DNA of 36,841 nucleotides, taken from IMG/VR virus record IMGVR_UViG_3300030451_005417, positions 1 to 36,841 of that record; one strand, given 5' to 3'. This DNA is from a virus. The stretch's first letter is position 1. The number at the start of each line of letters is the position of its first letter. The notes below the pieces were generated by a model, which saw nothing but the letters and a program-made list of their open reading frames with translations, ran no database searches and was not told where the DNA came from. Shown here in pieces: positions 16,311 through 23,976 of the stretch. A program made the translations under genes and the position numbers.

Positions 16311-17982
16311 GCTCTTCTAAATATGGCATATTATCAGGGTACTCAGTAAACTCGTAGTATCTACCATTTTCAAGATTATATTTAAAAATAGCCTCACCAA
16401 GCTCTCCTATGTGCCTAAATTTAACTTTCTGAACATAAACATGTGTACACTCAGTTTCAAAATTACGATATACTGTTATACCATTATCTACTTGGTTATA
16501 AAAGTTTGCTGAACCTGCAATATCATATAAAGTAGGCACATCATACAAACCATTATCTTTTTTCTGCATCTTTCTTGGGTGAGCTACAAGAAATATATGT
16601 ATATCATATTTTTGTTTAAATATTGTAAGCTTTGTAAGAAAGTCGTTTATATATTGCGTTTCGCTTTGACTACCAAAAGGTGCGTGTATTTTATTATAAG
16701 GGTCAATAATTAGACCTTTTATACCATGTCTTTTAATGAGTCCAGCAGCTGATTTTAAAATTGCATCTATGGTAAAAACATCTCCATCAGGTCTTATCCA
16801 ATGAAATCTATTTGATATAAAATGTTTTGCATGGTTAAGTTCTGACTTAGTCATTCTTTCGTATTTAGAAACTTGTCTAAATGTTTTACCAATAAATTTT
16901 TCAGCAAGCACAGAAAAGTGTAATTGTAATGGGTAGTGCTCAGGAGAAAATACTCCAAACTTCCAACCACTGTTTGAAGCAAGTTTCATACAAATATGCT
17001 CAAGCCAATTACTTTTACCATGAGTAGGCACTCCAGTTATAACTGTAAGTTGTGATGTAGCAAAAGAAAATAAGTTGTCAAAACTTGCATGACCAGTTGT
17101 ATCTCCTTTTGATAAACCATTATTATATAAGTCATCAATATCTAAGTCAAAACTATCGACTCCAAGAACACCCTCTAAAGGGTATGCTTTTGCACTTTTT
17201 AGAACATTTAAGAGACTTTTATCTCCTTTCTTAACAATGACATCGTTAGCATCTTTTAAGTCTTTAAAATCAACTCTATAGCATATATCTCTACCTATTC
17301 TTCTTGAAAGTTCTTCTGCAAGTTTTCTACCTGGCTCATCATTATCAGTAGCTATATAAACTTTCTCTAAATCATCAGGAAAATCTTTTAAATATTTACA
17401 CTCTAAATTTGAAGCACCATTAGGAACTGATACGCAGTTCTTAAAGCCAGCTTCATAAAAAGAAAGCTTATCTATCTCACCCTCAACTATGATAGCTTCC
17501 TTGCAATCTTTAAGGTCGTCAAGGCCATACATAATTCTTTCAGCATCCTTTACAAGTTTAAAATTTTTGTCGCCATCTCTATACTTTACATTTATAAGCT
17601 TATTATCTTTATAGTAGTTAAATTGTATAGTATTTCTTTCAGCACTAACTTGTGGCATATATTCTCTACCCTCAGATACTTTGTTTTTTAAAAGTGTTTT
17701 CTCACTAATACCTCTACTGCTAAAATACTTTAAAAACTCTTTACTATATTCTGAGCTTAAAACTTTTGGTGTTGGCTTTATGTATTGTATTTCTTTCATA
17801 AAATCGTATTTTTTTAAAGCACCTTTCCAGCCACAGTTGTGGCAATTCCAAACTCCAGTATCTATGTTTACAGAAAGGCAAGGGTCTGATTTTTTTCTTC
17901 TTGTGTGAGAACATTGAGGGCATTTAGTTTTTACTTGACCTGATGTTCTTTTTACTATTATGCCATAATCACTAAATGTCAT
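16291..17982 (-). CDS. Bifunctional primase-helicase (T7 gp4-like)
   Basis: 563 aa, three domains. Zinc-binding: Cys21, Cys24, Cys47, Cys50 (CPQC...CHNC). TOPRIM primase: VEGEID with Glu167 and ATDNDEPG with Asp213 and Asp215. RecA/DnaB-type helicase: Walker A TGVPTHGKS (Lys323), Walker B near GLIIDPYNK, and the DnaB-like FLVAHPRKM motif. It unwinds the phage fork and makes primers. The start overlaps the initiator stop (ATGA). No DNA polymerase gene is seen, so host polymerase is presumably used. Confidence 0.93.
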   Translation of the reverse strand: MTFSDYGIIVKRTSGQVKTKCPQCSHTRRKKSDPCLSVNIDTGVWNCHNCGWKGALKKYDFMKEIQYIKPTPKVLSSEYSKEFLKYFSSRGISEKTLLKNKVSEGREYMPQVSAERNTIQFNYYKDNKLINVKYRDGDKNFKLVKDAERIMYGLDDLKDCKEAIIVEGEIDKLSFYEAGFKNCVSVPNGASNLECKYLKDFPDDLEKVYIATDNDEPGRKLAEELSRRIGRDICYRVDFKDLKDANDVIVKKGDKSLLNVLKSAKAYPLEGVLGVDSFDLDIDDLYNNGLSKGDTTGHASFDNLFSFATSQLTVITGVPTHGKSNWLEHICMKLASNSGWKFGVFSPEHYPLQLHFSVLAEKFIGKTFRQVSKYERMTKSELNHAKHFISNRFHWIRPDGDVFTIDAILKSAAGLIKRHGIKGLIIDPYNKIHAPFGSQSETQYINDFLTKLTIFKQKYDIHIFLVAHPRKMQKKDNGLYDVPTLYDIAGSANFYNQVDNGITVYRNFETECTHVYVQKVKFRHIGELGEAIFKYNLENGRYYEFTEYPDNMPYLEELEQLEI

Positions 17983-18578
17983 AGTATCATACCTTTAAGC
18001 TTGCCACTACTTATACCATCTACCTTTACAACATATTCATCGTTAAAACACTCTTGATTTAACCAAGTAGTAGCATGTTTTCTGTAAGTTCTATCAGGGG
18101 TTGCCTTAACATATATTGGAGCTACTTCAACACACTTTTTACACTCTTCTAATGTTAGCCTTAAAAATTTTTGTTTTGCAGGTTTCTTAGATACTGGTTT
18201 ATCATACAATTTCCAAAAAATTTCAAAAAGGTTTTCTTTTTCTTTATTTTTTGTATTACTAACTGTATTATTATGTTTTAACTTTTGTTGTATAGGGTCT
18301 TTAACTTTTATTAAAGAGGTCTTTAATATTCGTTTGTTACCCTCTGATTGCAAGATTGTTGAGGTTACAAAACCTTTTTTTATCAAGCTACTTATAACAA
18401 GAGATACTCTTGTAGATGATAGTCCAAAAAACTTACTAAAATAATTATTGTTAGCATAACAACCTTTATCATTGTCAAGAGAATCTATCTCGACAAGAAA
18501 TACTTTTTCTTGAAGCGTAAGCTCCTTAGATTCCCAAACCTCAGCAGGAATCCATATACCTTTAAATTTTCGTTTCAT
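17979..18578 (-). CDS. Winged-helix replication initiator/organiser
   Basis: 199 aa. Residues about 5-85 form a winged helix (IWIPAEVWESKELTLQEKVFLVEI... YFSKFFGLSSTRVSLVISSLIKKGFV), as in phage replisome organisers of the DnaD/O-protein sort. After a Ser/Asn/Lys linker a C-terminal helical part (FEIFWKLYDKPVSKKPAKQKFLRL... TWLNQECFNDEYV) resembles the domain that in such proteins contacts the helicase. It is directly coupled to the primase-helicase gene, which supports a loader/initiator role. Origin repeats sometimes lie inside such genes; I see none clearly. Confidence 0.75.
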   Translation of the reverse strand: MKRKFKGIWIPAEVWESKELTLQEKVFLVEIDSLDNDKGCYANNNYFSKFFGLSSTRVSLVISSLIKKGFVTSTILQSEGNKRILKTSLIKVKDPIQQKLKHNNTVSNTKNKEKENLFEIFWKLYDKPVSKKPAKQKFLRLTLEECKKCVEVAPIYVKATPDRTYRKHATTWLNQECFNDEYVVKVDGISSGKLKGMIL

Positions 18579-18598
18579 GTTTTGTGTTTTGTTATATG

Positions 18599-18618
18599 GA
18601 GGGGCTTTTACACCCCTC
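18599..18618 (-). other. GC-rich hairpin between SSB-like and initiator genes
   Basis: Minus-strand GAGGGG - TGTAAAAG - CCCCTC: six perfect base pairs with an eight-base loop, just after the SSB-like stop. No T-run follows on the minus strand, so it is not a classical intrinsic terminator; mRNA processing, stability or partial attenuation is more likely. Confidence 0.5.
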
Positions 18619-18623
18619 TCATA

Positions 18624-18926
18624 TTAAAATGGTAAACCACTATCATCTTCAGTGTTAGCAGTAGCAAATTGTGGCTTTCTATTTACTTGACCAGTTGCTT
18701 TGTTTGGGTCAGGTTTCCAAGTATCAACCTTTACATAATGTGTTACACCAGTATCAGATGGTTCTTTTCTTTTGCTAATAATTAAATTAGCCCAGCCTTT
18801 ATCTGAAATCTCTTTCAGTTGGTTGACAAAATCCTCAACCTTTACACTCATCTTTAATTGTGAGCCTCCATTATCAAAAACTCTTTCTTTGATAACGATT
18901 CCGTTTACATACTTTTTTTCTTCCAT
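18624..18926 (-). CDS. Single-stranded DNA-binding-like protein with SSB-type acidic tail
   Basis: 100 aa. The body is beta-rich (YVNGIVIKERVFDNGGSQLKMSVKVEDF... WANLIISKRKEPSDTGVTHYVKVDTW), compatible with a small OB fold. A low-complexity linker follows (KPDPNKATGQVNRKPQFATA) and the end is EDDSGLPF. The last residues imitate the bacterial SSB tip (DDDIPF), which docks partner proteins. It sits among initiator, DnaA-like and Rad52-like genes. I infer a phage SSB that is shorter than the usual bacterial form. Confidence 0.65.
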   Translation of the reverse strand: MEEKKYVNGIVIKERVFDNGGSQLKMSVKVEDFVNQLKEISDKGWANLIISKRKEPSDTGVTHYVKVDTWKPDPNKATGQVNRKPQFATANTEDDSGLPF

Positions 18927-18928
18927 TT

Positions 18929-19354
18929 TTAGTTGTTTATAGTTAATAAATAATTGGTACGCTTTTTAAGTTTTTTCATTAGATTACTTATTGATTTTAA
19001 TTGTAAATCAATTACATCTTTTTCTGTATTAGTAAATTTACTCCAAAATATACCTGACACTAAAACATAATTAGCTCTAAATTCTTCGTAATAGTGATAA
19101 TTGTCGTCAAACATTTTAGCATAATATATGACAGTAGAGTGGTTTAAATTTAAAATTTTAGCAGTTTCTATACTTGTTATTTTAACTTCTTTGTGTAAAA
19201 TATACCCTGCTATATTTCTTGCTATTGCAATATGAGCAAGCCTACTTTTACTAAGTAATTGTTTTTTAGTAACACCAGTAACATCCTCAATAATTTCAAA
19301 TAAAGCATCAGCTCTATCAAGCTTAGTGTTGTGTATCTTAGTTATATCTTCCAT
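18929..19354 (-). CDS. Stand-alone DnaA domain IV-like protein
   Basis: 141 aa. Residues about 14-80 match the C-terminal DNA-binding domain of DnaA: EIIEDVTGVTKKQLLSKSR, then HIAIARNIAGYIL, then SIETAKILNLNHSTVIYY. The NHSTV at 71-75 corresponds to the DnaA signature DHSTV, which reads the DnaA box. There is no AAA+ ATPase domain and no room for one. Family knowledge says this domain alone binds DnaA boxes. It may mark the phage origin or compete with host DnaA. A helical tail of about 50 residues follows. Confidence 0.8.
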   Translation of the reverse strand: MEDITKIHNTKLDRADALFEIIEDVTGVTKKQLLSKSRLAHIAIARNIAGYILHKEVKITSIETAKILNLNHSTVIYYAKMFDDNYHYYEEFRANYVLVSGIFWSKFTNTEKDVIDLQLKSISNLMKKLKKRTNYLLTINN

Positions 19355-19856
19355 ACATAATTCTTTTTGCTCTAAAGTAAGCTCTGTTTAACTCTCCTTT
19401 AGTTGTGTTTTCTTTTAAATAATTTAATGATTCTAACATTCTATCTTTAGGATTTTCAATGTGCATAAACTCAGGTTGTATGTTATCAAGAATATGAGTT
19501 ATATTCATATCTAAACCATAATGATAATAAAAAGCTAATGTCTTTGTTATCAGTGTGCTTGCATGCACTCTTTCTCCAAGAAAGCCAAGAGCATCATATT
19601 TATCATCATTTTTATAGAATATAGGTCTTGTAGCCCAATATTTTAAAGGTATTTTTTTAAAAAAATTAATATAGTCATCAATTAAAATATAAGGCACTGC
19701 CTTGTCTGATATAAGCTTAGTAACCATAAGGTTTAATATAGCTCTAACATCACGAGAATTTTCTGCGTTTTTTAAGAACTTTGTAAAACTGTTCCCTACA
19801 GTCTCGTGGATTATCGTTTTCTTCAAGGTCTTTGATAATTTCTTGTGCTTCTCCAT
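19338..19856 (-). CDS. Hypothetical replication-operon protein, start uncertain
   Basis: From ATG at 19856 it is 172 aa (MEKHKKLSKTLKKT...); a TTG five codons upstream is possible. These starts overlap the upstream gene by over 100 bp, so the ATG at 19727 (about 129 aa, MVTKLISDKAVPYI) may be the real one. The body KYWATRPIFYKNDDKYDALGFLGERV and the later PKDRMLESLNYLKE weakly resemble DUF6197-type phage proteins (conserved CALG core then a short helix). No catalytic motif is evident. It overlaps the DnaA-like gene by 17 bp. Confidence 0.55.
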   Translation of the reverse strand: MEKHKKLSKTLKKTIIHETVGNSFTKFLKNAENSRDVRAILNLMVTKLISDKAVPYILIDDYINFFKKIPLKYWATRPIFYKNDDKYDALGFLGERVHASTLITKTLAFYYHYGLDMNITHILDNIQPEFMHIENPKDRMLESLNYLKENTTKGELNRAYFRAKRIMYGRYN

Positions 19857-20013
19857 AAGTAAGCTGTTCAATATTTATATGTTCATAATTAGAGTTAGCT
19901 GATGAGGTAATCATCAGTTGGTCAAACCTCATCATTTGGTAGATAGAGCACTCGTCATTTAAGTGCTCATCTATCCAATCATGTTCATCATCGCTTGAAG
20001 TCATCTGATTCAT
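19750..20013 (-). CDS. Small acidic protein, 87 aa
   Basis: From ATG at 20013 (MNQMTSSDDEHDWIDEHLND); an upstream GTG at 20028 also overlaps the Rad52-like gene. Acidic first half, helical second half (GEAQEIIKDLEENDNPRDCREQFYKVLKKRRKF) with a strongly basic end. Not recognised. It is nested between overlapping genes of the replication operon, so it is probably expressed with them. Confidence 0.55.
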   Translation of the reverse strand: MNQMTSSDDEHDWIDEHLNDECSIYQMMRFDQLMITSSANSNYEHINIEQLTYGEAQEIIKDLEENDNPRDCREQFYKVLKKRRKFS

Positions 20014-20371
20014 CTTCAGAGAATACACCTAACTGGTAGAATCCAGCAAGTTTAAGGACAGCTCTTGACATAGCTCTTTTTTCAGCCATAGCAACAGGAT
20101 AACCATTACTATTATTCATAGGGGCAGCTTCACCAAAGGTTTGTATTTCTTTGTCGCCCATCTTAGCTGTTGCTTTTATAATAACACACTTAGTGTCATC
20201 AGAATTGTATTCAAGATTATACAATATATCTATATTATTGGCAGCTTGTATTTTGTCAATACCTGCTCTTGTAATAATAGTATAAAACTTGTGTTTAAAA
20301 ACATCTTCTTTAACTAAGTTGTTTTCAATAAATAATCTTCTTAGTGTTTCTTTTTGTGTTTCTTTCTCCAT
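19988..20371 (-). CDS. Rad52/Sak-like single-strand annealing protein candidate
   Basis: 127 aa. The middle and end read CVIIKATAKMGDKEIQTFGEAAP ... PVAMAEKRAMSRAVLKLAGFYQLGVFSEDE. A beta strand followed by a conserved AEKRA-x2-RAVLKL helix, then a GVFSEDE end, is what I know from short phage proteins near recombination genes and from the Rad52/Sak core. An acidic tail ESDDFKR follows. If right, it anneals complementary ssDNA in partnership with the SSB-like protein and RusA. It is shorter than typical Rad52 proteins, so the call is tentative. Confidence 0.5.
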   Translation of the reverse strand: MEKETQKETLRRLFIENNLVKEDVFKHKFYTIITRAGIDKIQAANNIDILYNLEYNSDDTKCVIIKATAKMGDKEIQTFGEAAPMNNSNGYPVAMAEKRAMSRAVLKLAGFYQLGVFSEDESDDFKR

Positions 20372-20372
20372 T

Positions 20373-20525
20373 TTAATTTTCTTTTACTGCGTTAATTGTT
20401 TCTATTGTTTTCCATTCTTCTTCTTCACTTAATAATAATAAGTGGCTGTAATACATTCTTAGAGTTTCTTCTTCATATTCTTCTAACTCTCTTTCTTCGA
20501 TAAACTTTTCTTTCATTTTACTCAT
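20373..20525 (-). CDS. Leading 50-aa acidic peptide of the replication operon
   Basis: ATG at 20525 gives MSKMKEKFIEERELEEYEEE...; Glu-rich, helical, 50 residues, ending one base before the next ATG. It is the first gene after the early promoter on the minus strand. Composition (about a third Glu) recalls small DNA-mimic or inhibitor peptides, but this is only an impression. Could also serve as a translated leader for coupling. Confidence 0.55.
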   Translation of the reverse strand: MSKMKEKFIEERELEEYEEETLRMYYSHLLLLSEEEEWKTIETINAVKEN

Positions 20526-20526
20526 A

Positions 20527-20587
20527 GTTTTGTGTTTTTAAATTTAATGCAAATATTGCTATAATAATTTAAACTACCAAATTTTTA
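20527..20587 (-). promoter_or_regulatory. Early promoter element copy D (replication operon)
   Basis: On the minus strand: AAAAATTTGGTAGT, then ATATTTGCAT, then AAATTTAAAAACACAAAAC and the ATG at 20525. TTTGG (20581-20577) is separated from ATATTTG (starting 20556) by exactly 20 bases, as in copies A, B and C on the plus strand. It fits a Bacteroidetes-type sigma promoter with extra shared sequence. Confidence 0.75.
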
Positions 20588-20609
20588 TAGTCTTTTTTTA
20601 TTTTATTCC

Positions 20610-20641
20610 ATAAATTTCCCTACCTGTGCAATAAATTTCCC
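20610..20641 (+). repeat. Two direct repeats ATAAATTTCCC, 21 bp apart
   Basis: ATAAATTTCCC occurs at 20610-20620 and 20631-20641. The 21-bp step is two helical turns, so both copies face the same side of the DNA, as in operators. They lie in the 163-bp divergent region between the replication operon and the head operon. No other feature explains them. Confidence 0.6.
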
Positions 20642-20670
20642 AATTTTTGCAAGAATTATTATTATAATTG
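20642..20670 (+). promoter_or_regulatory. Weak late promoter candidate before the head operon
   Basis: TTTTTGC at 20644-20650 and TATAATTGCAT at 20663-20673 are the only promoter-like pair before the ATG at 20689. TATAATTG differs from TAnnTTTG by one base and the spacing is short, so the site may need an activator, perhaps at the adjacent direct repeats. Confidence 0.35.
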
Positions 20671-20688
20671 CATATTAAACTATATACT

Positions 20689-22242
20689 ATGCCTTGTATA
20701 AAATGTGGTGAATCAAGTTATAAGTGGGGTGAGAACGGAGAATGTAAGTATAGTTCTCTATCTGCTTGCGAATCTGCAAACTCAGGTTATAACAACGAAA
20801 CATACAATGACTATCCACAATCTGCAACTAACAATGCTAAAAGAGCAATAAAGTACAAAGAAGAAAATGGTTCTGACTGTGGTACTAATGTAGGTTGGAC
20901 TCGTGCTGGTCAATTAGCAAGAAGAGAAAGTCTATCAAGAGATACTATTGCTCGTATGGCATCATTTAAAAGACATCAACAACATAAAGATGTGCCTTAT
21001 GATGAGGGTTGTGGAGGTATTATGTGGGATGCTTGGGGAGGCACAAGTGGTGTTGAGTGGGCTATAAAAAAGCTTGAAAGCATAGATAAGAAAAACGAAA
21101 CACATTTTGACCATGAATATAATTTTAGTGAAGAAGAAATGAAAGAACTTCACGAAAAAGGTGTTTTATATATTACTCAGGTTGACGAAGATGGAACTGA
21201 AATGGTAATTAAATTTACATATCAAGACGGAGAAATAAGAGAACACACTAATTTTAAAAATTTAAAAGATATGAATTGGTATAATATTAAGAACCTTTCT
21301 CAAAATTCTACAGAAGTAGTAATTTATGATGAGATTGGTCAATGGGGTATAGACTCCAAAAGCTTTATTGAAGAAATAAAACAAATTTCCACAGAGAATA
21401 TTCTATTAAGAATAAACTCCCCAGGTGGTTCAGTTATAGATGGTCTTGCTATACATGACGCTATTAAGCGTATGCCTCAGAAAGTAACTGCACAAATCGA
21501 GGGTCTTGCTGCTTCTATTGCTACTATTATAGCTTTAGGTGCTGACGAGATTTCTATGAGTCAAAATAGCTTGTTTATGATTCATAATGTATGGGGTGGA
21601 GAAACAGGAGGGGCAAAAGATATGAGAAAAGCTGCTGACCTAATGGAAAAGATGGGAGACAGACTTGTAAATATCTATGTAAGTAAAACAGGTAAAGACG
21701 AATCTGAAATCCGTAACTGGATGGATGAGGAAACTTGGTTTACAGCAGACGAAGCTCTTGAAGCTGGTTTTATTGACTATGTTGATGAACCTATTGCTTT
21801 GGCAGCTAAGTTTGATATTAATAAGCTTAACTACAAAAATACAAGCATTGTAGTTGACATGTTCAATTCTAACAAAAAATCATTTAAAATGGAAAATCAA
21901 ATTGAAGAACTAAAGAACTTCATTTCTGATTTATTCAACAAAAAAAATAAAGTTGATAAATCAGAGGTTGTGAATGTTCTTGAAAACGAAGAAGTTGCTG
22001 CTAAGATTTCTGAGTTGGAAAACGCTATCAGCCTTTCTGATGACAACTTAACAGAATTAACTGCTTCTTTAGAAGAAAAAGAGTCTAACATCGTTGCTTT
22101 AATTGACGAAGTAAAGGCTTTGGAAACTAAATTAGCGAAGTACGAGGGTACTTCAAGTAATGTTGTTCCTGAAAAAGACCCAGCACCAGTAAAATCTGAA
22201 ACTGCTTCTAATTCTTGGGATGACTTAGTAAATATATTTTAA
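20689..22242 (+). CDS. Prohead protease (ClpP/S14 type) with N-terminal DNA-binding-like and C-terminal scaffold domains
   Basis: 517 aa from the ATG at 20689; a TTG at 20668 is rejected. Residues about 40-130 (NAKRAIKYKEENG ... VGWTRAGQLARRESLSRDTIARMASF ... WDAWGGTSGVEWA) match a domain found in many phage proteins. Residues about 200-390 are a ClpP-like protease: INSPGGSVIDG, Ser276 in GLAASIATI, His299 in MIHNVWGG. The last about 115 residues are coiled coil with an acidic end, like a scaffold. It matures the prohead by cutting scaffold and capsid precursors. The major capsid gene follows. Confidence 0.88.
   Translation: MPCIKCGESSYKWGENGECKYSSLSACESANSGYNNETYNDYPQSATNNAKRAIKYKEENGSDCGTNVGWTRAGQLARRESLSRDTIARMASFKRHQQHKDVPYDEGCGGIMWDAWGGTSGVEWAIKKLESIDKKNETHFDHEYNFSEEEMKELHEKGVLYITQVDEDGTEMVIKFTYQDGEIREHTNFKNLKDMNWYNIKNLSQNSTEVVIYDEIGQWGIDSKSFIEEIKQISTENILLRINSPGGSVIDGLAIHDAIKRMPQKVTAQIEGLAASIATIIALGADEISMSQNSLFMIHNVWGGETGGAKDMRKAADLMEKMGDRLVNIYVSKTGKDESEIRNWMDEETWFTADEALEAGFIDYVDEPIALAAKFDINKLNYKNTSIVVDMFNSNKKSFKMENQIEELKNFISDLFNKKNKVDKSEVVNVLENEEVAAKISELENAISLSDDNLTELTASLEEKESNIVALIDEVKALETKLAKYEGTSSNVVPEKDPAPVKSETASNSWDDLVNIF
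21889..22242 (+). CDS. Possible nested scaffold protein (in-frame internal start)
   Basis: An in-frame ATG at 21889 follows an A-rich stretch like the leaders of other genes here. It would make a 117-aa protein (MENQIEELKNFISDLF ... SNSWDDLVNIF) made of coiled coil. This repeats the lambda C/Nu3 arrangement, where the scaffold is the C-terminal part of the protease gene expressed on its own. No separate scaffold gene is otherwise visible. Confidence 0.45.
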   Translation: MENQIEELKNFISDLFNKKNKVDKSEVVNVLENEEVAAKISELENAISLSDDNLTELTASLEEKESNIVALIDEVKALETKLAKYEGTSSNVVPEKDPAPVKSETASNSWDDLVNIF

Positions 22243-22260
22243 CTAAAAAAATAAAAAAAA

Positions 22261-23226
22261 ATGGCAAATTTTATAGGAACTCCAATTTCATGGAGTCAAG
22301 AAGATGCTGCTAAGTATTTCTTACAGCCTTTATTTATATCAAATAATGACTTATCTCATTTTGATGTAATGACAAATATTTCAGGTTCATCTATCAAGCT
22401 TGATAAGTACGCATCTATAAGTGGTGTAACAAAAGCAAATGGTGGTGGTTCTTTCGCTGCTCCAGCAGCTGCTTTATCAAATAATACAGCTGTAACTTTA
22501 AATTTAGACCGATTATTGATTGAATCAGAGCAAGGTGCTTATGCTTTATATAACCATATCAAGTCTCAGTTGATGAAACAAGGTATTTCAAGAAGCGACC
22601 TTACTGGTACTCTTTTAATGGAAATTGTATCTGAATTACTTATGGGTGGTATTATGCGTGATTTCTCTACTATCTTATGGTGGGGTGATAAAACAGCTGG
22701 TGCAGGTGTCGCAGTTCAAGGATTATCTGATGGTATTTGGAAAGCATGTGATGGTGTTGCAGCAGTTGCTTACACAGGTGTTGTTTTAGATGACCTTGCA
22801 GACTTGATGACAAATCGTAGTAATGAGTTAGCTGCTTCTGAACAAGTAATGTTCGTTTCTCGTGCTTTTGCTGACCAATACAGAAAAGAGTTAACTGAAA
22901 AAAGTGTTCAAGGTGCTTACCAAGATTTACAAGGTGGAATTGCTCAGTTGTCTTACAATGGTATTCCAATGGTTGTTAAGCCTGACTTTGATGTGAATAT
23001 TGCAACTTATGGTGCTACATTATCAGCTAACAGCCCAAGTGCTACAACTAATACTGCATGTGCAATTTTATTAGCTAAAGATGCTATTGCAATAGGTACT
23101 GACTTTGAAGTACAAGATGTAGATATGTGGTATAATAGAGATGAGCAAAAAAATCGTTTCAGAATGAACTATTCATTCGGATGTGCTTTGAAAGATGATT
23201 CTTTAGTTGCTAAAATCGTAGCTTAA
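22261..23226 (+). CDS. Major capsid protein (HK97 fold)
   Basis: 321 aa, following the protease by 18 bases. The order N-arm, long helical spine (NHIKSQLMKQGISRSDLTGTLLMEIVSELL), P and A domain strands and a C-terminal strand (MDVEVQ-like DFEVQDVDMWYNRDEQKNRFRMNYSFG) fits HK97-type capsids. GTDFEVQDVDMWY near the end is typical of the axial domain of capsids in Bacteroidetes phages. Gly/Ala-rich and neutral with better codon use than neighbours, as expected for the most abundant protein. No insertion domain is obvious. Confidence 0.82.
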   Translation: MANFIGTPISWSQEDAAKYFLQPLFISNNDLSHFDVMTNISGSSIKLDKYASISGVTKANGGGSFAAPAAALSNNTAVTLNLDRLLIESEQGAYALYNHIKSQLMKQGISRSDLTGTLLMEIVSELLMGGIMRDFSTILWWGDKTAGAGVAVQGLSDGIWKACDGVAAVAYTGVVLDDLADLMTNRSNELAASEQVMFVSRAFADQYRKELTEKSVQGAYQDLQGGIAQLSYNGIPMVVKPDFDVNIATYGATLSANSPSATTNTACAILLAKDAIAIGTDFEVQDVDMWYNRDEQKNRFRMNYSFGCALKDDSLVAKIVA

Positions 23227-23257
23227 ATATTAACTAACTTTTAAAAAATAAATAGAT

Positions 23258-23896
23258 ATGAGTTTATTAAACGGACATGAAGTTATATGTTGCGATAGAA
23301 ACCGAAGAGGTGGTCTAAAGCGTATATACCTTATGGATAAAGAAGAGTTGTCAGCTGCACCATCTTATAGTGCTGCTACAAACATGTACACAACTTTTCC
23401 TACAAATAAGTTGTATGAATTTCAGTTTGACAGATATACTGGTGGATTTGATGCAAACGCAACTCGTGAAAATGGTAGTACAGTTGTAAATGTACAGCTT
23501 AATTTTTACATACCTAAAGTAACTGCTAAAGCTAACAAGGTGTTAGACCAGTTGGCAAAAACTTGTGGTTTGATTGCCATTGTTGAGACTTACGCAGATG
23601 ACTGTGGAGACCCTGACGCTACTCCTAATCCTATACCTGCTAAGACATATCACTTTGTATTAGGTTACGATGAGATATTCAAGGATGATTCATACTTAGA
23701 CTTTGTCTCAGGTGAAGAAACTACTGGTATAGCTTTACAGGATGCAAATGGTGCTCAAATCGCTTTAGCTGGTGATGCTGCTATGTACCCAATAGGGTTA
23801 AATGTAGGGACAGCTACAGGTGAGTTAGAAATTGTACACCCAACAGGTGGTGGCACAGGCCCTGAAGATGCTTACGAGGTAGCAGTAGTTTCATAA
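23258..23896 (+). CDS. Probable major tail tube protein
   Basis: 212 aa, beta-rich. The form VYDVDRTG-like YLMDKEELSAAP ... YEFQFDRYTGGFDANATRENGSTVVNVQLNFYIPK ... FVLGYDEIFKDDSYLDFVSGEETTG suggests the beta-sandwich of tail tube subunits, and it ends in an Ig-like or added strand region (LNVGTATGELEIVHPTGGG). It sits directly after the major capsid gene and before the strong hairpin, consistent with high expression. A head decoration protein is the alternative. Confidence 0.5.
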   Translation: MSLLNGHEVICCDRNRRGGLKRIYLMDKEELSAAPSYSAATNMYTTFPTNKLYEFQFDRYTGGFDANATRENGSTVVNVQLNFYIPKVTAKANKVLDQLAKTCGLIAIVETYADDCGDPDATPNPIPAKTYHFVLGYDEIFKDDSYLDFVSGEETTGIALQDANGAQIALAGDAAMYPIGLNVGTATGELEIVHPTGGGTGPEDAYEVAVVS

Positions 23897-23911
23897 TAAC
23901 TACTAATAATT

Positions 23912-23950
23912 GAAAATAAGGGGAGGTGTTTGACATCTCCCCAAATTTTC
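23912..23950 (+). other. Hairpin overlapping a promoter
   Basis: GGGGAGGTG (23920-23928), loop TTTGA, CATCTCCCC (23934-23942): nine pairs, one G-T. GAAAAT at 23912-23917 and ATTTTC at 23945-23950 extend it beyond a small AA/AA bulge. The 3' side is followed by a weak T tract, so it can act as terminator for the capsid/tube transcript. It also contains the -33 box of the next promoter in its loop. Confidence 0.75.
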
Positions 23951-23959
23951 ATATATTTG
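23929..23959 (+). promoter_or_regulatory. Bacteroidetes-type promoter for portal block
   Basis: TTTG at 23929-23932, 19 bases, TATATTTG at 23952-23959: a full match to TTTG-N19-TAnnTTTG. The -33 box lies in the loop of the hairpin at 23912-23950. The expected start point is about 23966, shortly before the ATG at 23977. It separates portal-block from capsid expression. Confidence 0.75.
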
Positions 23960-23976
23960 CAACAAATAAAAATACT

